64,000 nucleotides of DNA from Anolis sagrei (GCF_037176765.1 NC_090022.1:178242117-178306116), one strand, 5' to 3'; shown: positions 49,909-59,815, counted from the first letter of the stretch. The notes: a model not told the origin generated them from the letters alone. Program-made: numbers and translations.

Positions 49909-52900
49909 ATTCTATTTATTATCTGCCTCTCCTGATGGCTTGAGGAGGGGTACATCAAAGTCAAAACATATGAACATAAAACATATACAATAAAATGCAT
50001 AAATAAAAACACACCAGTATAAAAAAATAGAACTTGTTTTTCAGGTAGCACTTATAGAGTTTTAAACCTCACTCAGCTCCCCGAGACATGCAACAGCACA
50101 TAAGCAGCTCTTATTTTCATTTTATTTATTATATTAACTCAATTCATTTGTATTCTAACCTTAGCATTTGATCCCTTTAATCTTTTTTTATGTGCAACGG
50201 AGAAGACCTTAAATCTTTCTCCACATAATGCTGGGAAATGGACGTGCATGTTGTACTTGCATATTCCATCTGAACACGAGGAAGAACTTCCTGACTGTGA
50301 GAGCTGTTCAGCAGTGGAACTCTCTGCCCCAAGTGTGGTGGAGGTTCCTTCTTTGGGAGCTTTTAAACAGAGGCTGGATGGCCATTTGTCAGGGGTGATT
50401 TGAATGCAACATTCCTGCTTCTTGGCAGGGGGTTGGACTGGATGGCCCATGAGGTCTCTTCCAACTCTTTGATTCTATCATTCCAATTTTAAAGGGGCCC
50501 TCCTGTTTAATCTTTTGACCTCCCATTTTTTCAATTGTTGTCCTTCCTCATTCTTAACTTCTGCTATTTTGACCGCAGTCTGATGTTGCTTGGCCACATG
50601 TGTTCCAGTGAAACATGCAATTACACCGGTAGAAGGGGCAAAACATGGGACACGAGGACCGGGCTGTTGTGCAGCTAGTTAAACTTTTGACCTCCCATTT
50701 TTTCAATTGCTTTTTAAATGTCCCATTTTTCTCTCTTTCTCCCACTTTCCCCCTTTGTCTACAGCTTGCTTTAGCTTCTTCAACTGGGCTCAAAATGCAA
50801 TTAGCTTAGTAGGGAAAAGGGGACAAAAAGGGGCAGAGCTTTGCTCTTCTGAGTAGCTTCAGACGAAAGCAAACTGCTGCTGCTTCTCTCAGCGTGTGTG
50901 TCCTTCCTCATTCTTAACTTCTGCTATTTTGACCGCAGTCTGATGTTGCTTGGCCACATGAGTTCCAGTGAAACATGCAATTACACCGGTAGAAGGGGCA
51001 AAACATGGGACATGAGGACCGGGCTGTTGTGCAGCTAGTTAGTAGCCAGCTGCATTAAATCACTTCTGACCAAGAGGTCATGAGTTCGAAACCAGCCCGG
51101 ATCAGAGTGAGCTCCCAACCATTAATAGTCTAGCTTGCTGTTAACCTATGAAGCCTGAAAGGCAGTTGCATCTGTCAAGTAGGAAATTTAGGTACCGCTT
51201 TATGCGGGGAGGCTAAATTAACTAATTTACGACAACATAAAACCTTCCAGCAAACTTTTGTTGAGAGGTGATTAGATGTCCTTGTTTGTTTCCTCTCTGT
51301 TGTTGTGCTGTTGTAATTTTAGAGTTTTTTAATACTGGAGGCCAAATTTTGTTCATTTTTATGGTTTCTTCCTTTCTGTTGAAATTGTCCACATGCTTGT
51401 GTATTTCAATGGCTTCTCTGGATACAGCATTTTATTTGAGAACACAGAAATGCTGGACTACTCTCACAACCATCATGTCAGACTACACAGAGAAGCCTCT
51501 CAACAAAAGTTTGCTCCAAGCACTGTCAGACCATTATATGCTAATCAAGGTGGTCAGTTGAAACATTCACACCTAGCTCCAGCAGACAAGAGTCCTTTGT
51601 CCCACCTTGGTCACTCCACAGATATATAAACCCTTTTCCTAGTTCCAACAGACCTCACTAACTCTGAGGATGCTTGCCATAGATGCAGGCGAAACGTCAG
51701 GAGAAAATGCCTCTAGAACATGGCCATATAGCCCGAAAAAACCTACAACAACCCAGTGATTCCGGCCATGAAAGCCTTTGACCCTGTCATTGTATGTTTG
51801 CCATGTTAGTATATGTGCATTGTAATCCGTCCTGAGTCCCCTGCGGGGTGAAAAGGGCGGAATGTAATTACTGTAAATAAATAAATCAATAATATCATAG
51901 ACCAGACCTCATAGGACAAGGTTTCCATTGCTATCTTAGCTCCACTCTGGCATCAAAAATATGCCCAGTTTAAAGGCTTTGTGAAAGTGTTCCTGATGAG
52001 AGGTTATTCAATTTATAACCTTTCTATATATGTTTCTTCTGTTCCTTTTTTTTTTACACACACACACACACCCTGGCCTGGCTTTAAAAAAACCCAATTG
52101 AGAAGGGAATAGTGGAATCATGTCTTCTACGTTGGCCTCTGATTAGTAATGGCCTGTCTTTTCTTCCCTTGCTTCTGCCTATTCCTCTTCTTTTCATTGG
52201 AGTAGGAATGATGGACCCACTGAGCCTTCAAATATTTTAGCATACATTTCCCAGATGACGCAACAAGGATGGGCAATACCCTTAAATGAGGAGTGTTACC
52301 ATCAAAGAACACCTGGAAGGCCAAAGAGTCCCCACCCTGCATCAAAGGTGACCCATGTAAGAGGATTGCAAAGCAGAATTTCAGCAGGATAATAGCATAT
52401 ATGGCCAATGCTTATCACACAGTGCCACATCTGTCCTGCTGCTGCTTTGCATCCCGTTGACTAGTAATGTGCACTATCAATTACTCTCCATAGTGCTCTA
52501 TTTTCATTACTGGTGTCTATGCTGTAGTTCTAATACACTGCCAATCACATGGCATCACTGGCCACGATTCTCCTTCCCTCCTTCATTATTTTTTATTTTT
52601 ATGAGCAGCCTACTTTTGTTCCTAGCCCTTTTCTTTTCCTTTTTCTTTTTTAATATTGTGTTTCCAAAATTGCAAAATGGTGGTAAAAAAAGTTTTTAAA
52701 AAAAAAATCCCCAAAGTAATGCTACAAGAAATGACATTCTATCTGAACATGAGGAAGAACTTCCTGTGAGAGAAAGCTGTTCAGCAGTGGAACTCTCTGC
52801 CCTGGAATGTGGCAAAAGCTCCTTCTTTGGAGGCTTTTAAGCAGAGGCTGGATGGCTATCTGTCAGGGGTGCTTTGAATAAGATTTTCCTGCTTTTTGGC

Positions 52901-55900
52901 AGGGGGTTGGACTGGATGGCCCATGAGGTCTCTTCCAACTCGATTATTCTATGATTCTACTAGCCATTCCCTGCCATGCGTTGCTGTGGCCCACATGGGG
53001 GGTTCTGTGTGAGAGGTTTGGCCCAATTCTATCCTTGGTGGGGTTCAGAATGCTCTGTGATTGTAGGTGAACTATAAATCTCAGCAACTACATCTCCCAA
53101 ATGTCAAGATTCCATTTTCACCAAACTCCACCAGTGTTCACATTTGGGCATACTGAGTATTCGTGTAGAGTTTGGTCCAGATCCATCATTGTTTGAGTCC
53201 ACAGTGATCTCTGGATGTAGGTGAATTACAACTCCAAAACCAAAGGACACTGCCCACCAAACCCTTCCAGTATTTTCTGTTGGTCATGGGAGAACTGTGT
53301 CCCAAGTTTGGTTCAATTCCATCGTTGGTGGGGTTCAGAATGCTCCTTGATTGTAGGAGGAACTATAAATCCCCGCAGAATGCAGGGGAATGGATGTGGA
53401 TGTTGTACTTGCATATCATCCCAATTTTAAAGGGACCCTTCTGATTAATCTTTTGACCTCCCATTTTTTCAATTGCTTTTTAAATGTCCCATTTTTCTCT
53501 CTTTCTCCCACTTTCCCCCTTTGTCTTCAGCTTGCTTTAGCTTCTTCATCTGGGTTCAAATTGCAATTAGCTTAGTAGGGAAAAGGGGACAAAAGGGGTA
53601 GAGCTTTGCTCTTCTGAGTAGCTTCCGACGAAAGCAAACCACTGCTGCATCTCTCAGCGTGTGTGTCCTTCCTCATTCTTAACTTCTGCTATTTTGACCG
53701 CAGTCTGATGTTGCTTGGCCACATGTGTTCCAGTGAAACATGCAACTACACCGGTAGAAGGGGCAAAACATGGGACATGAAGACCAGGCTGTTGTGCAGC
53801 TAGTTAGTAGCCAGCTGCATTAAATCACTTCTGACCAAGAGGTCATGAGTTCGAAACCAGCCCGGATCAGAGTGAGCTCCCAACCATTAATAGTCTAGCT
53901 TGCTGTTAACCTATGAAGCCTGAAAGGCAGTTGCATCTGTCAAGTAGGAAATTTAGGTACCGCTTTATGCGGGGAGGCTATATTAACTAATTTACGACAA
54001 CATAAAACCTTCCAGCAAACTTTTGTTGAGAGGTGATTAGATGTCCTTGTTTGTTTCCTCTCTGTTGTTGTGCTGTTGTAATTTTAGAGTTTTTTAATAC
54101 TGGTAGCCAGATTTTGTTCATTTTCATGGTTTCTTCCTTTCTGTTGAACTGCTTGTGTATTTCAATGGCTTCTCTGGATACAGCATTTTATTTGAGAACA
54201 CAGAAATGCTGGACTACTCTCACAACCACCATGTCAGACTACACAGAGAAACCTCTCAACAAAAGTTTGGTCCAAGCACTGTCAGACCATTATATGCTAA
54301 TCAAGGTGGTCAGGTGAAACATTCACACCTAGCTCCAGCAGACAAGAGTCCTTTGTCCCACCTTGGTCACTCCACAGATATATAAACCCTTTTCCTAGTT
54401 CCAACAGACCTCACTAACTCTGAGGATGCTTGCCATAGATGCAGGCGAAACGTCAGGAGAAAATGCCTCTAGAACATGGCCATATAGCCCGAAAAAACCT
54501 ACAACAACCCAGTGATTCCGGCCATGAAAGCCTTTGACCCTGTCATTGTATGTTTGCCATGTTAGTATATGTGCATTGTAATCCATCCTGAGTCCCCTGC
54601 GGGGTGAAAAGGGCGGAATGTAATTACTGTAAATAAATAAATCAATAATATCATAGACCAGACCTCATAGGACAAGGTTTCCATTGCTATCTTAGCTCCA
54701 CTCTGGCATCACAAATATGCCCAGTTTAAAGGCTTTGTGAAAGTGTTCCTGATGAGAGGTTATTCGATTTATAACCTTTCTATATACGTTTCTTCTGTTC
54801 CTTTTTTTTTTACACACACACACACACCCTGGCCTGGCTTAAAAAAAACCCAATTGAGAAGGGAATAGTGGAATCATGTCTTCTACGTTAGCCTCTGATT
54901 AGTAATGGCCTGTCTTTTCTTCCCTTGCTTCTGCCTATTCCTCTTCTTTTCATTGGAGTAGGAATGATGGACCCACTGATCCTTCAAATATTTTAGTCTA
55001 TATTTCCCAGATGGCCCAGCAAGGATGGCCAACACTCTTGAATTAGGAGTGCTACCATCAAAGATCACCTGGAATGCCAAAGAATCCCCAACCTGCATCA
55101 GAGGTGATCTATGTAAGAGGATTGCAAAGCAGAGTTTCAGCAGGATAATAGCATATATGGCCAATGCTTATCACACAGTGCCACATCTGTCCTGCTGCTG
55201 CTTTGCATCCCGTTGACTAGTAATGTGCACTATCAATTACTCTCCATAGTGCTCTATTTTCATTACTGGTGTCTATGCTGTAGTTCTAATACACTGCCAA
55301 TCACATGGCATCACTGGCCACGATTCTCCTCTCCTCCTTCATTATCTTTGCTTTTTATGAGCAGCCTACTTTTGTTCCTAGCCCTTTTCTTTTTTATTAT
55401 TTTTTAATATTGTGTTTCCAAAATTGCAAAATGGTGGTAAAAAGAAAAAGTATTTTTTTTAAAAAAAAATCCCCAAAGTCATGCTACAGAAAATGACATT
55501 CTATCTGAACATGAGGAAGAACTTCCTGACTGTGAGAGCTGTTCAGCAGTGGAACTCTCTGCCCCTGGGTGTGGCAGAGGCTCCTTCTTTGGAAGATTTT
55601 AAGTAGAGGCTGGATGGCTATCTGCCAGAGGTGCTTTGAAAGCGATTTTCCTGCTTCTTTGCAGGGGGTTGGACTGGATGGCCCATGAGGTCTCTTCCAA
55701 CTTGATGATTCTATGATTCTACTAGCCGTCCCCTGCCATGCGTTGCTGTGGCCCACATGGGGGTTCTGTGTGAGAGGTTTGGCCCAATTCTATCATTGAT
55801 GGGGTTCAGAATGCTTTGTGGTTGTAGGTGAACTATAAATCCCAGCAACTACAACTCCCAAATGTAAAGATTCTATTTTCCCCAAACTCCACCAGTGTTC

Positions 55901-56977
55901 ACATTTGGGCATATTGAGTATTCGTGTAGAGTTTGGTCCAGATCCATCATTGTTTGAGTCCACAGATCTCTGGATGTAGGTGAACTACAACTCCAAAACC
56001 AAAGGACACTGCCTATTAAACCCTTCCAGTATTTTCTGTTGATCATGCAAGAACTGTGTGCCAACTTTGGTTCAATTCCATCGTTGGTGGGGTTCAGAAT
56101 GCTCTTTGATTGTAGGTGAACTATAAATCCCAGCAACTACAACTTCCAAATGACAATATCAATTTTTTTGTGTGAAGGACATACATTGGGTTGTTAGGTG
56201 TCTTGTGTCCAAATTTGGTGTCAATTCGTCCAATGGTTTTTGAGTTCTGTTAATCCCACAAACGAACATTACATTTTTATTTATATAGATGCTGAGTAGG
56301 GCATAGGGCAGCAAGATGAAGTTATGGAGGCTATGCAGAAGACAGATCGCAAGGCCATCGTTTCTCTAAACAGAACCAATATGCTAGTGTAGATAAATGT
56401 GATAATAAATGTAAACACAGTATACTGTCGAGGGCTTTCATGGCCAGAATCACTGGGTTGTTGTAGGTTTTTTCAGGCTATATGGCCATGGTCTAGAGGC
56501 ATTCTTTCCTGACGTTTCACCTGCATCTATGGCAAGCATCCTCAGAGTCTGAGGATGCTTGCCATAGATGCAGGCATAACGTCAGGAGAGAATGCCTCTA
56601 GACCATGGCCATATAGCCGAAAGAACCATAAACAGTATGTTTCCAGTTCCTGCAGTAACGTGATTGCAGCAAGGCAGCAGACTGGTATGATTAAGTCCTA
56701 TGCCAATCTGAGATAAGACGCCCCACCCACACTAGTCAACACTACGGGCATCATGTGGGGTCAGTAAATGCTAAAATGAGATCTCAGCTTCCTTCCACCC
56801 TTCTCCCTCCCTGCAATTGTATTGACGCTTCACCTTGACAAAAATGTCCACAACGTGGGCTTTATCCACCTTCCCTTGGGCGAAGCGCTGAGTGTTGAAG
56901 GCACAGATCCGGAAGGAGGTTCCCGGGGAGCACAGCATCAAAACGAGTGAGATGGAGAGAAGGCACGGGGGATCCAT
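36248..56977 (-). CDS. DNASE1L1: Deoxyribonuclease I-like 1, membrane-anchored type
   Basis: Eight coding exons on the minus strand: 56834-56977, 48167-48255, 46693-46782, 46423-46535, 43762-43874, 42081-42238, 39782-39878, 36248-36382. The joined frame is 312 codons plus TGA (human DNASE1L1: 302). The first exon extends upstream to an acceptor at 57010, and the ATG has a good Kozak context (AGGATGG). Residues 1-21 form a signal peptide. Catalytic-type residues are E60 (LQEVMD), E101 (NYQERYVFFYR), H156 (IPQHT), D190 (GDFNAD), D235 (CAYDR) and H275 (SDHYPVEVEL). The disulfide pair C195/C232 is kept, and an NGT sequon is at 81. The last ~18 residues are strongly hydrophobic (FGLLLLAIAMIS), as in the GPI-linked DNASE1L1 tail. 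This tail, the ILARCDI..LQEV block, the VFAREPF block and the RPL10 neighbour together support the name. The product is a divalent-cation-dependent endonuclease of the cell surface or endolysosome. Introns are full of repeats, including a ~3-kb tandem duplication in intron 2. Confidence 0.92.
36660..36956 (+). mobile_element. L2-type tail with (TA)n and (AAT)n
   Basis: tttattcagacaggctttt and ctgctttgagtctcc are followed by a long (AAT)n, which is the landing site of the next element. Confidence 0.65.
36957..37671 (+). mobile_element. R4-clade LINE 3' end in an (AAT)n array
   Basis: A 152-codon open frame (37092-37550) encodes the C-terminal restriction-like endonuclease region of an R4/Dong-type LINE. 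Visible blocks are LLWDFWIQTDRGLEHNTPD (start of the PD-type motif), VWIVDVAIPGD, VVPVVIGTQGAVPKDL and LLGFARIIRQY. Upstream, CRLCKEADETIVHILSCC-like Cys/His spacing is readable. The element is 5'-truncated and lies between (AAT)n runs on both sides. This fits the known preference of Dong/R4 elements for TAA-type repeats. Confidence 0.75.
38207..38450 (+). mobile_element. tRNA-derived SINE
   Basis: ccagaggtgcaatggattaaac to cagtttctcaagtcgctcc. Confidence 0.75.
38690..38858 (+). mobile_element. L2-type tail with (ATT)n
   Basis: tgggctcggcctcatgtaag and a long (ATT)n run. Confidence 0.7.
38960..39130. repeat. Tigger/MER44-like MITE
   Basis: cagtcagctctctgtatcc..ttctacatccatggattcaa at one end; the other end is eroded. 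Confidence 0.5.
39410..39665 (+). mobile_element. tRNA-derived SINE, diverged
   Basis: gagcaatgcgttaaatccttg to tttctcaagtcacttctgac. It ends ~120 bp before DNASE1L1 exon 7 in plus-strand order. Confidence 0.65.
40195..40290 (+). mobile_element. L2-type LINE tail, short
   Basis: cggttctgagtccccttggg and atataaataaaattttg. Confidence 0.55.
40553..41204. mobile_element. Penelope fold-back unit, long
   Basis: The minus-oriented arm (extension tattgtcaaaggctttcatgg at the left) runs to ~40975 and the plus arm to ctacaataaccc. A perfect 12-bp direct repeat, tgtatgtactgt, flanks it (40541-40552, 41205-41216). Both hammerhead-like cores are eroded (40639-40673, 41114-41148). Confidence 0.88.
41311..41512 (-). 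mobile_element. L2-type LINE 3' UTR
   Basis: Minus orientation: (AAT)n-rich tail first, then aggtggtttccagcatctaagg and gcaaacattcaattgc, as in 45831-46030. Confidence 0.5.
41516..42036 (-). mobile_element. Candidate solo LTR of an LTR retrotransposon (fossil)
   Basis: About 520 bp whose minus strand has the layout of an LTR. It has a U3-like stretch, a TATAAAAG box near 41800, and an AATAAA signal near 41555. The terminal TG and CA are in place. No coding part is attached. Family and target duplication could not be fixed, so the call is tentative. It lies in the DNASE1L1 intron between exons 6 and 7. Confidence 0.5.
42950..43352 (-). mobile_element. CR1 LINE 3' end
   Basis: Starts with the complement of the ATTCTATG tail (aatcatagtatcattgagttgg). 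It runs through the 3' UTR into the last ORF2 codons (cattgttccgcatcctagtc; ttatacatggccatcatgtc). Confidence 0.85.
44110..44329. mobile_element. Penelope fold-back unit, short
   Basis: 220 bp, extension on the right (ccatgaaagccttcgacaat). A perfect 13-bp direct repeat, atttacccaaatt, flanks it (44097-44109, 44330-44342). Hammerhead-like cores are eroded. Confidence 0.9.
44824..45140 (-). mobile_element. Sauria-type SINE
   Basis: gtaaaggtcaaggttttcccc to taccatggggggctcc, minus orientation. Confidence 0.75.
45380..45830 (+). mobile_element. Two R4 LINE 3' ends in one (AAT)n array
   Basis: A short tail (45406-45495, gcttgggaagtgttcgacttg) and a longer one (45527-45790; tggtcccagtggtgatcggc ... 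cttgggaagtgtccgacatg) belong to two R4 subfamilies. Each is flanked by (AAT)n on both sides. Confidence 0.7.
45831..46340. mobile_element. L2-type fragments in opposite orientation
   Basis: 45831-46025 is minus (ctcagggtggtttccaacac). 46030-46340 is plus (tctgggaccaggccttcgg ... gtaaaccactttgagtcccc ... tataaatagtataaat). Confidence 0.6.
46862..47903 (+). mobile_element. Non-autonomous Helitron, longest complete copy
   Basis: Runs from tctataaaaaaaaatgtaatg to the hairpin region gccacagcaacgcatggc and ggggacagctagt. It contains the full internal order, including the (GATA)n-like stretch near 47620. The start is 80 bp from DNASE1L1 exon 3. Confidence 0.8.
48515..48600. repeat. Compound (AGT)n(AGC)n(AAT)n microsatellite
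   Basis: Three trinucleotide runs in sequence, followed by a short Sauria SINE tail remnant (aggtaaaggtaaaaggtaaag). Confidence 0.9.
48918..49858 (-). mobile_element. Sauria-type SINE split by a LINE
   Basis: The SINE tail and middle are at 48918-49051, and the head resumes at 49636-49858. The two break points share a 27-bp target duplication with two mismatches. Confidence 0.8.
49052..49635 (+). mobile_element. LINE 3' end with (TTGA)n tail
   Basis: The first ~300 bp read as a LINE C-terminus (frame with LLLSDSCSATTYSVAKFCAA). The 3' UTR ends tggtcaaagaccgtaataaat and (TTGA)n. Same family as 23935-24330; the clade is not settled. Confidence 0.6.
49862..50040 (-). mobile_element. (AAT)n and L2-type tail
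   Basis: A (AAT)n run then attctatttattatctgcctc and ctgatggcttgaggagggg. Confidence 0.55.
51030..51250 (+). mobile_element. tRNA-type SINE, third family
   Basis: tagttagtagccagctgcatt resembles an A box and ggtcatgagttcgaaacc a B box. It then has ggtaccgctttatgcggggagg and ends acataaaaccttccagca. A second copy is at 53796-54016. Confidence 0.6.
51255..51780. mobile_element. Penelope fold-back unit in duplication copy 1
   Basis: The left arm begins inside the terminal repeat (acttttgttgagaggtgatt) and the right arm is complete to ccatgaaagcctttga. The single intact hammerhead-like core is in the right arm. Confidence 0.8.
51664..51698 (+). ncRNA. Hammerhead-ribozyme-like core in PLE terminus
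   Basis: Core residues intact; the inner stem I is weaker (ACT before the core). Confidence 0.55.
52733..52958 (+). mobile_element. CR1 LINE 3' end
   Basis: ctatctgaacatgaggaagaac to the ATTCTATG-like tail. Its duplicate is 55494-55720. Confidence 0.85.
52959..53387 (-). mobile_element. Helitron, minus orientation, 5' end missing
   Basis: Starts actagccattccctgccatg (complement of the CTAGT end) and stops at the duplication junction near 53387, where copy 2 begins. Confidence 0.75.
54017..54540. mobile_element. Penelope fold-back unit in duplication copy 2
   Basis: The same unit as 51255-51780, including the shared left truncation, so the PLE insertion predates the duplication. Confidence 0.8.
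54420..54454 (+). ncRNA. Hammerhead-ribozyme-like core in PLE terminus
   Basis: Identical core to 51664-51698, with which it was duplicated. Confidence 0.55.
55494..55720 (+). mobile_element. CR1 LINE 3' end
   Basis: Duplicate of 52733-52958. Confidence 0.85.
55721..56288 (-). mobile_element. Helitron, complete, minus orientation
   Basis: Starts actagccgtcccctgccatg with gcgttgctgtggcccac (hairpin). Ends aacattacatttttatttatatag, the complement of the 5' end. Confidence 0.8.
56424..56630. mobile_element. Penelope fold-back unit, short
   Basis: Extension on the left (ctgtcgagggctttcatgg); arms meet near 56547. Flanks taaacacagtat / taaacagtat are an imperfect target duplication. It ends about 205 bp 3' of DNASE1L1 coding exon 1. 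Confidence 0.82.
56511..56545 (-). ncRNA. Hammerhead-ribozyme-like core in PLE terminus
   Basis: Core residues intact with one G-U pair in stem II. The plus-strand partner (56549-56583) is eroded. Confidence 0.55.
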
Positions 56978-57387
56978 CCTTCGGAATCCTATCTCGTTCC
57001 TTTCTAGATCCTGTGGGAAATCAAACAAACAGAGGAAGGCAGGAAAGCAGACAGATTGAGGAGGAACTGGGGATCTCAGGGAGAGATTACTGTAGAGCTA
57101 CTGCTAGTGTTTAGGAAGAGATCTTTTACATCATCTAAATATAGAGCTGAGGAACCCTACTGAATGAAAAGCAAGGACAGCTGCAAGATGCCCAACAGTT
57201 CATGCTTCCAGTGCCAATCACAGCTTAATAGGTACAGTTTGGTTTGAGCCATGGTACTGGAATGCTGGTTTTCTTTTGGAAGGAACAGCAGATACGGAAG
57301 AAGGGTGACAGAGCAAGACAAACAGAGACAGATAGAAAGTGAGAATATCAGATTTTACTAGTTCCATAGTGCTGAAGAAAGCATTAA

Positions 57388-57717
57388 AAAGGTAAAGGTA
57401 GTCCCCTGACATTAAGTCCAGTCATGTCTGACTCTGGGGTGTGGTGCTCAACTCCATTTCTAAGCCAAAGAGCCAGCATTGTCCGTATACACCTCCAAGG
57501 TCATGTGGCCGGCATGACTGCACGGAGCGCCGTTACCTTCCCGCTGGAGCGGTACCTATTGATCTACTCACATTTGCATGTTTTCGAACTGCTAGGTTGG
57601 CAGAAGCTAGGACTGACAGCGGAATCTCATGCCGCTCCCCGGAATCGAACCTGCGACCTTTCAATCAACAAGCTCAGCAGCTCAGTGCTTTAACCCACTG
57701 CGCCACCGGGGGCTCCT
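57388..57717 (-). mobile_element. Sauria-type SINE, full length
   Basis: aaaggtaaaggtagtcccctg to actgcgccaccgggggctcc. Confidence 0.78.
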
Positions 57718-57888
57718 GAAAGCATTAGGCTTGTTAAAATCTGAACTATGCATGTTACAGTCTTGATTCTGATCGGTGGTCCTATCTGGATTCTTAGGCA
57801 AAAAAAAAATCATATTAAATGCAATAATGTGATTAATTAAAATTCTGGTTATACCTGCAACTACTGGCAATGATAGGCCTTAAACCAG

Positions 57889-58130
57889 GCATGGGCAAAC
57901 TTCGGCCCTCCAGGTGTTTTGATCTTCAATTCCCAGAAATTCTAGCCAACTTAGGTATTGTGGGAGTTGAAGTCCAAAACACCAGAGGGTCGAATATGGC
58001 TACACCTACACGGTAGAATGAAGGCATTTTGACACCATATGACCAGTCATTGTTCAATGCTATGTAATCATAGGAGTCATAGTTTTATAAGGTCTTTTGC
58101 CTTCTCTGCAAAAGAGTGTGGAGTCCAAAC
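57889..58130. repeat. Two old MITE remnants
   Basis: ccaggcatgggcaaacttcgg..ccaggtgttttgatcttca (57889-58005), then a piece of the palindromic MITE family (cctacacggtagaatgaagg). Confidence 0.5.
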
Positions 58131-58174
58131 CTAACTACTATATATATTCCCTGTTTTACTGAAAAGGAAGTACA

Positions 58175-58350
58175 TTCAAGGTATTTATTTATTTATTTAT
58201 TTCCAGTATTCCTATCCCGTTCCTTCTTAACCCCTGAAGGGGGACTCAGGACGGCTTACATTTGGCAGCAATTCAATGCCACTACATATAACAGAGCAAT
58301 ATAATAACGATTAAAACAATAAATAAAACATTAATTAAAACAGTAAAAAA
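58175..58350 (-). mobile_element. L2-type LINE tail
   Basis: (TATT)n then gggggactcaggacggctta and attcaatgcc. Confidence 0.7.
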
Positions 58351-58444
58351 CATTATTAATAGCCGTATCACCATTCGAGTCAAACTTCCTCTCTCACTCC
58401 CGGTGGCAATATGTCCAAACCCACACAAAAAGGCAAGTTTTGTA

Positions 58445-58785
58445 ATATTTTAATAATGTACCCCTGCTGGTGCAGTCGGTTAAACTGCTGAGCTGCTGAA
58501 CTTGCTAACCAAAAGGTTGCAGGTTCGAATACGGGGATTAACATGAGCTCCTGCTGTTAGCCCCAGCTCCTGCCAACCTAGCAGTTCGAAACTTGCCCAT
58601 GTGAGTAGATCAATAGCTACCACTACAGCAGGAAGATAACAGATCTCCATGCAGTCATGCTGGCCACATGACCTTGGAGGTGTCTACAGACAACGGCTCA
58701 TCGGCTTAGAAATTGAGATGAGCACCAGCCCCCAGAGTTGGACACAACTGGACTTAATGTCAGGGGAAAACCTTTACCTTTACCT
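58445..58785 (+). mobile_element. Sauria-type SINE, full length
   Basis: Head ctgctggtgcagtcggttaaac, B box ggttcgaatac, and the tail caggggaaaacctttaccttt with ACCTTT repeats. Confidence 0.8.
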
Positions 58786-59089
58786 TACCCTTCCTGAAGT
58801 TCCAGATTACAACTCCCATCACAATCAGGAGTTGGGGATGGGGAGTGTAGTACCACACATCTGAAAGGGGCACTAGCTTGGGGAAAGCTGCCATAGCCTT
58901 TTACAAATTGTAGAATCCCTTTCTGTTCTCTTTGAGGCAGTCAGCCTTGTCTCTGCACACATTTCTCATTAATTTGAAGTTGCAGTCTAATACAGTGAGA
59001 GTAAGACTCACTGAGAGCTCAATGGCACTTGATCCAGTCTGATGTCGGGAGCTAAACTGGATCAGCCCTGATTAGTACTTGGATGGGGG

Positions 59090-59098
59090 GGTTGCTAT

Positions 59099-59138
<40 letters not shown>

Positions 59139-59815
59139 AGTTTTTATACCCCGGTCTTCTCAACCTCCGAAGAGGGACTCAGGCCGGCTTACAACATAAG
59201 AGTCAATACAATAAGAAAAACATTATAAATCATCAATATAAAATACATTAAAATACAATTATACAATTCATACAGGTTACAGCAAAAATCAGTTCATCCA
59301 AAAGAATCACAAATTTATCGCCATCCACCAGAAAGGTCAGCAGTTATTGACACAGTCATCATTCTGCAAATGCAGTATCCCAAAGCCATGTTTTTACCAG
59401 CTTTCTAAACGTCAGGAGGGAGGAGGCAGATCTAATCTCCATCGGGAGGGAGTTCCAAAGCCGAGGGGCCACCACCGAAAAGGTCCTGTCCCTCATCCCC
59501 ACCAAACATGATTGCAAAGGCAGTGGAACCGAGAGCAGGGCCCCTCCAGAAAATCTTAACAACCTTGATGGTTCATAGGGGAGAATCTGTTCGGACAGGT
59601 AAATAGGGCCAGAGCTGTTTCGGGATTTATAGGTCAATTGTGCTTTGAATTGTGCTTGGAAGCTGATTAGCAGTGGAGCTGGCGCAACAGAGGAGTAGTA
59701 TGCTCCCCGTACCCTGCTCCCGTTAGTAATCTGGCTGCTGCTCGTTGTACTAGTTGTAGCTCTTCAGAGGCAATCCCACGTAGAGAACGTTGCAGTAGTC
59801 TAAGGAATGCCAAAT
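59090..59815 (-). mobile_element. L2-type LINE 3' end, long copy
   Basis: After a (TATT)n tail, the minus strand gives ELQLVQRAAARLLTGAG (RT-distal motif), then YLSEQILPYEPSRLLRFS, RDRTFSVVAPRLWNSLP and LLTFRKLVKTWLW in ORF2 order. These join in one long, nearly open frame. Confidence 0.8.

Larger units (their letters stand above)
50235..53387 (+). repeat. Tandem duplication, copy 1
   Basis: Opens with aaatggacgtgcatgttgtac, then has a CR1 (50266-50482) not present at this point in copy 2. Next come a pyrimidine-rich/CCGGTAGAAGG block (present twice: ~50510-50680 and ~50690-51040), a tRNA-type SINE, a PLE fold-back, an L2 tail, unique sequence, a CR1 and a Helitron remnant. Confidence 0.85.
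53388..56290 (+). repeat. Tandem duplication, copy 2
   Basis: Repeats the order of copy 1 at an offset of about 2758-2767 bp, from gaatggatgtggatgttgtac to the Helitron, which is complete here. It differs from copy 1 by scattered substitutions and small indels. Confidence 0.85.

Noticed and set aside
51268-51561. 97-codon frame, repeated at 54033
   Set aside because: It reads across a PLE fold-back on the non-coding strand and appears twice only because of the tandem duplication.
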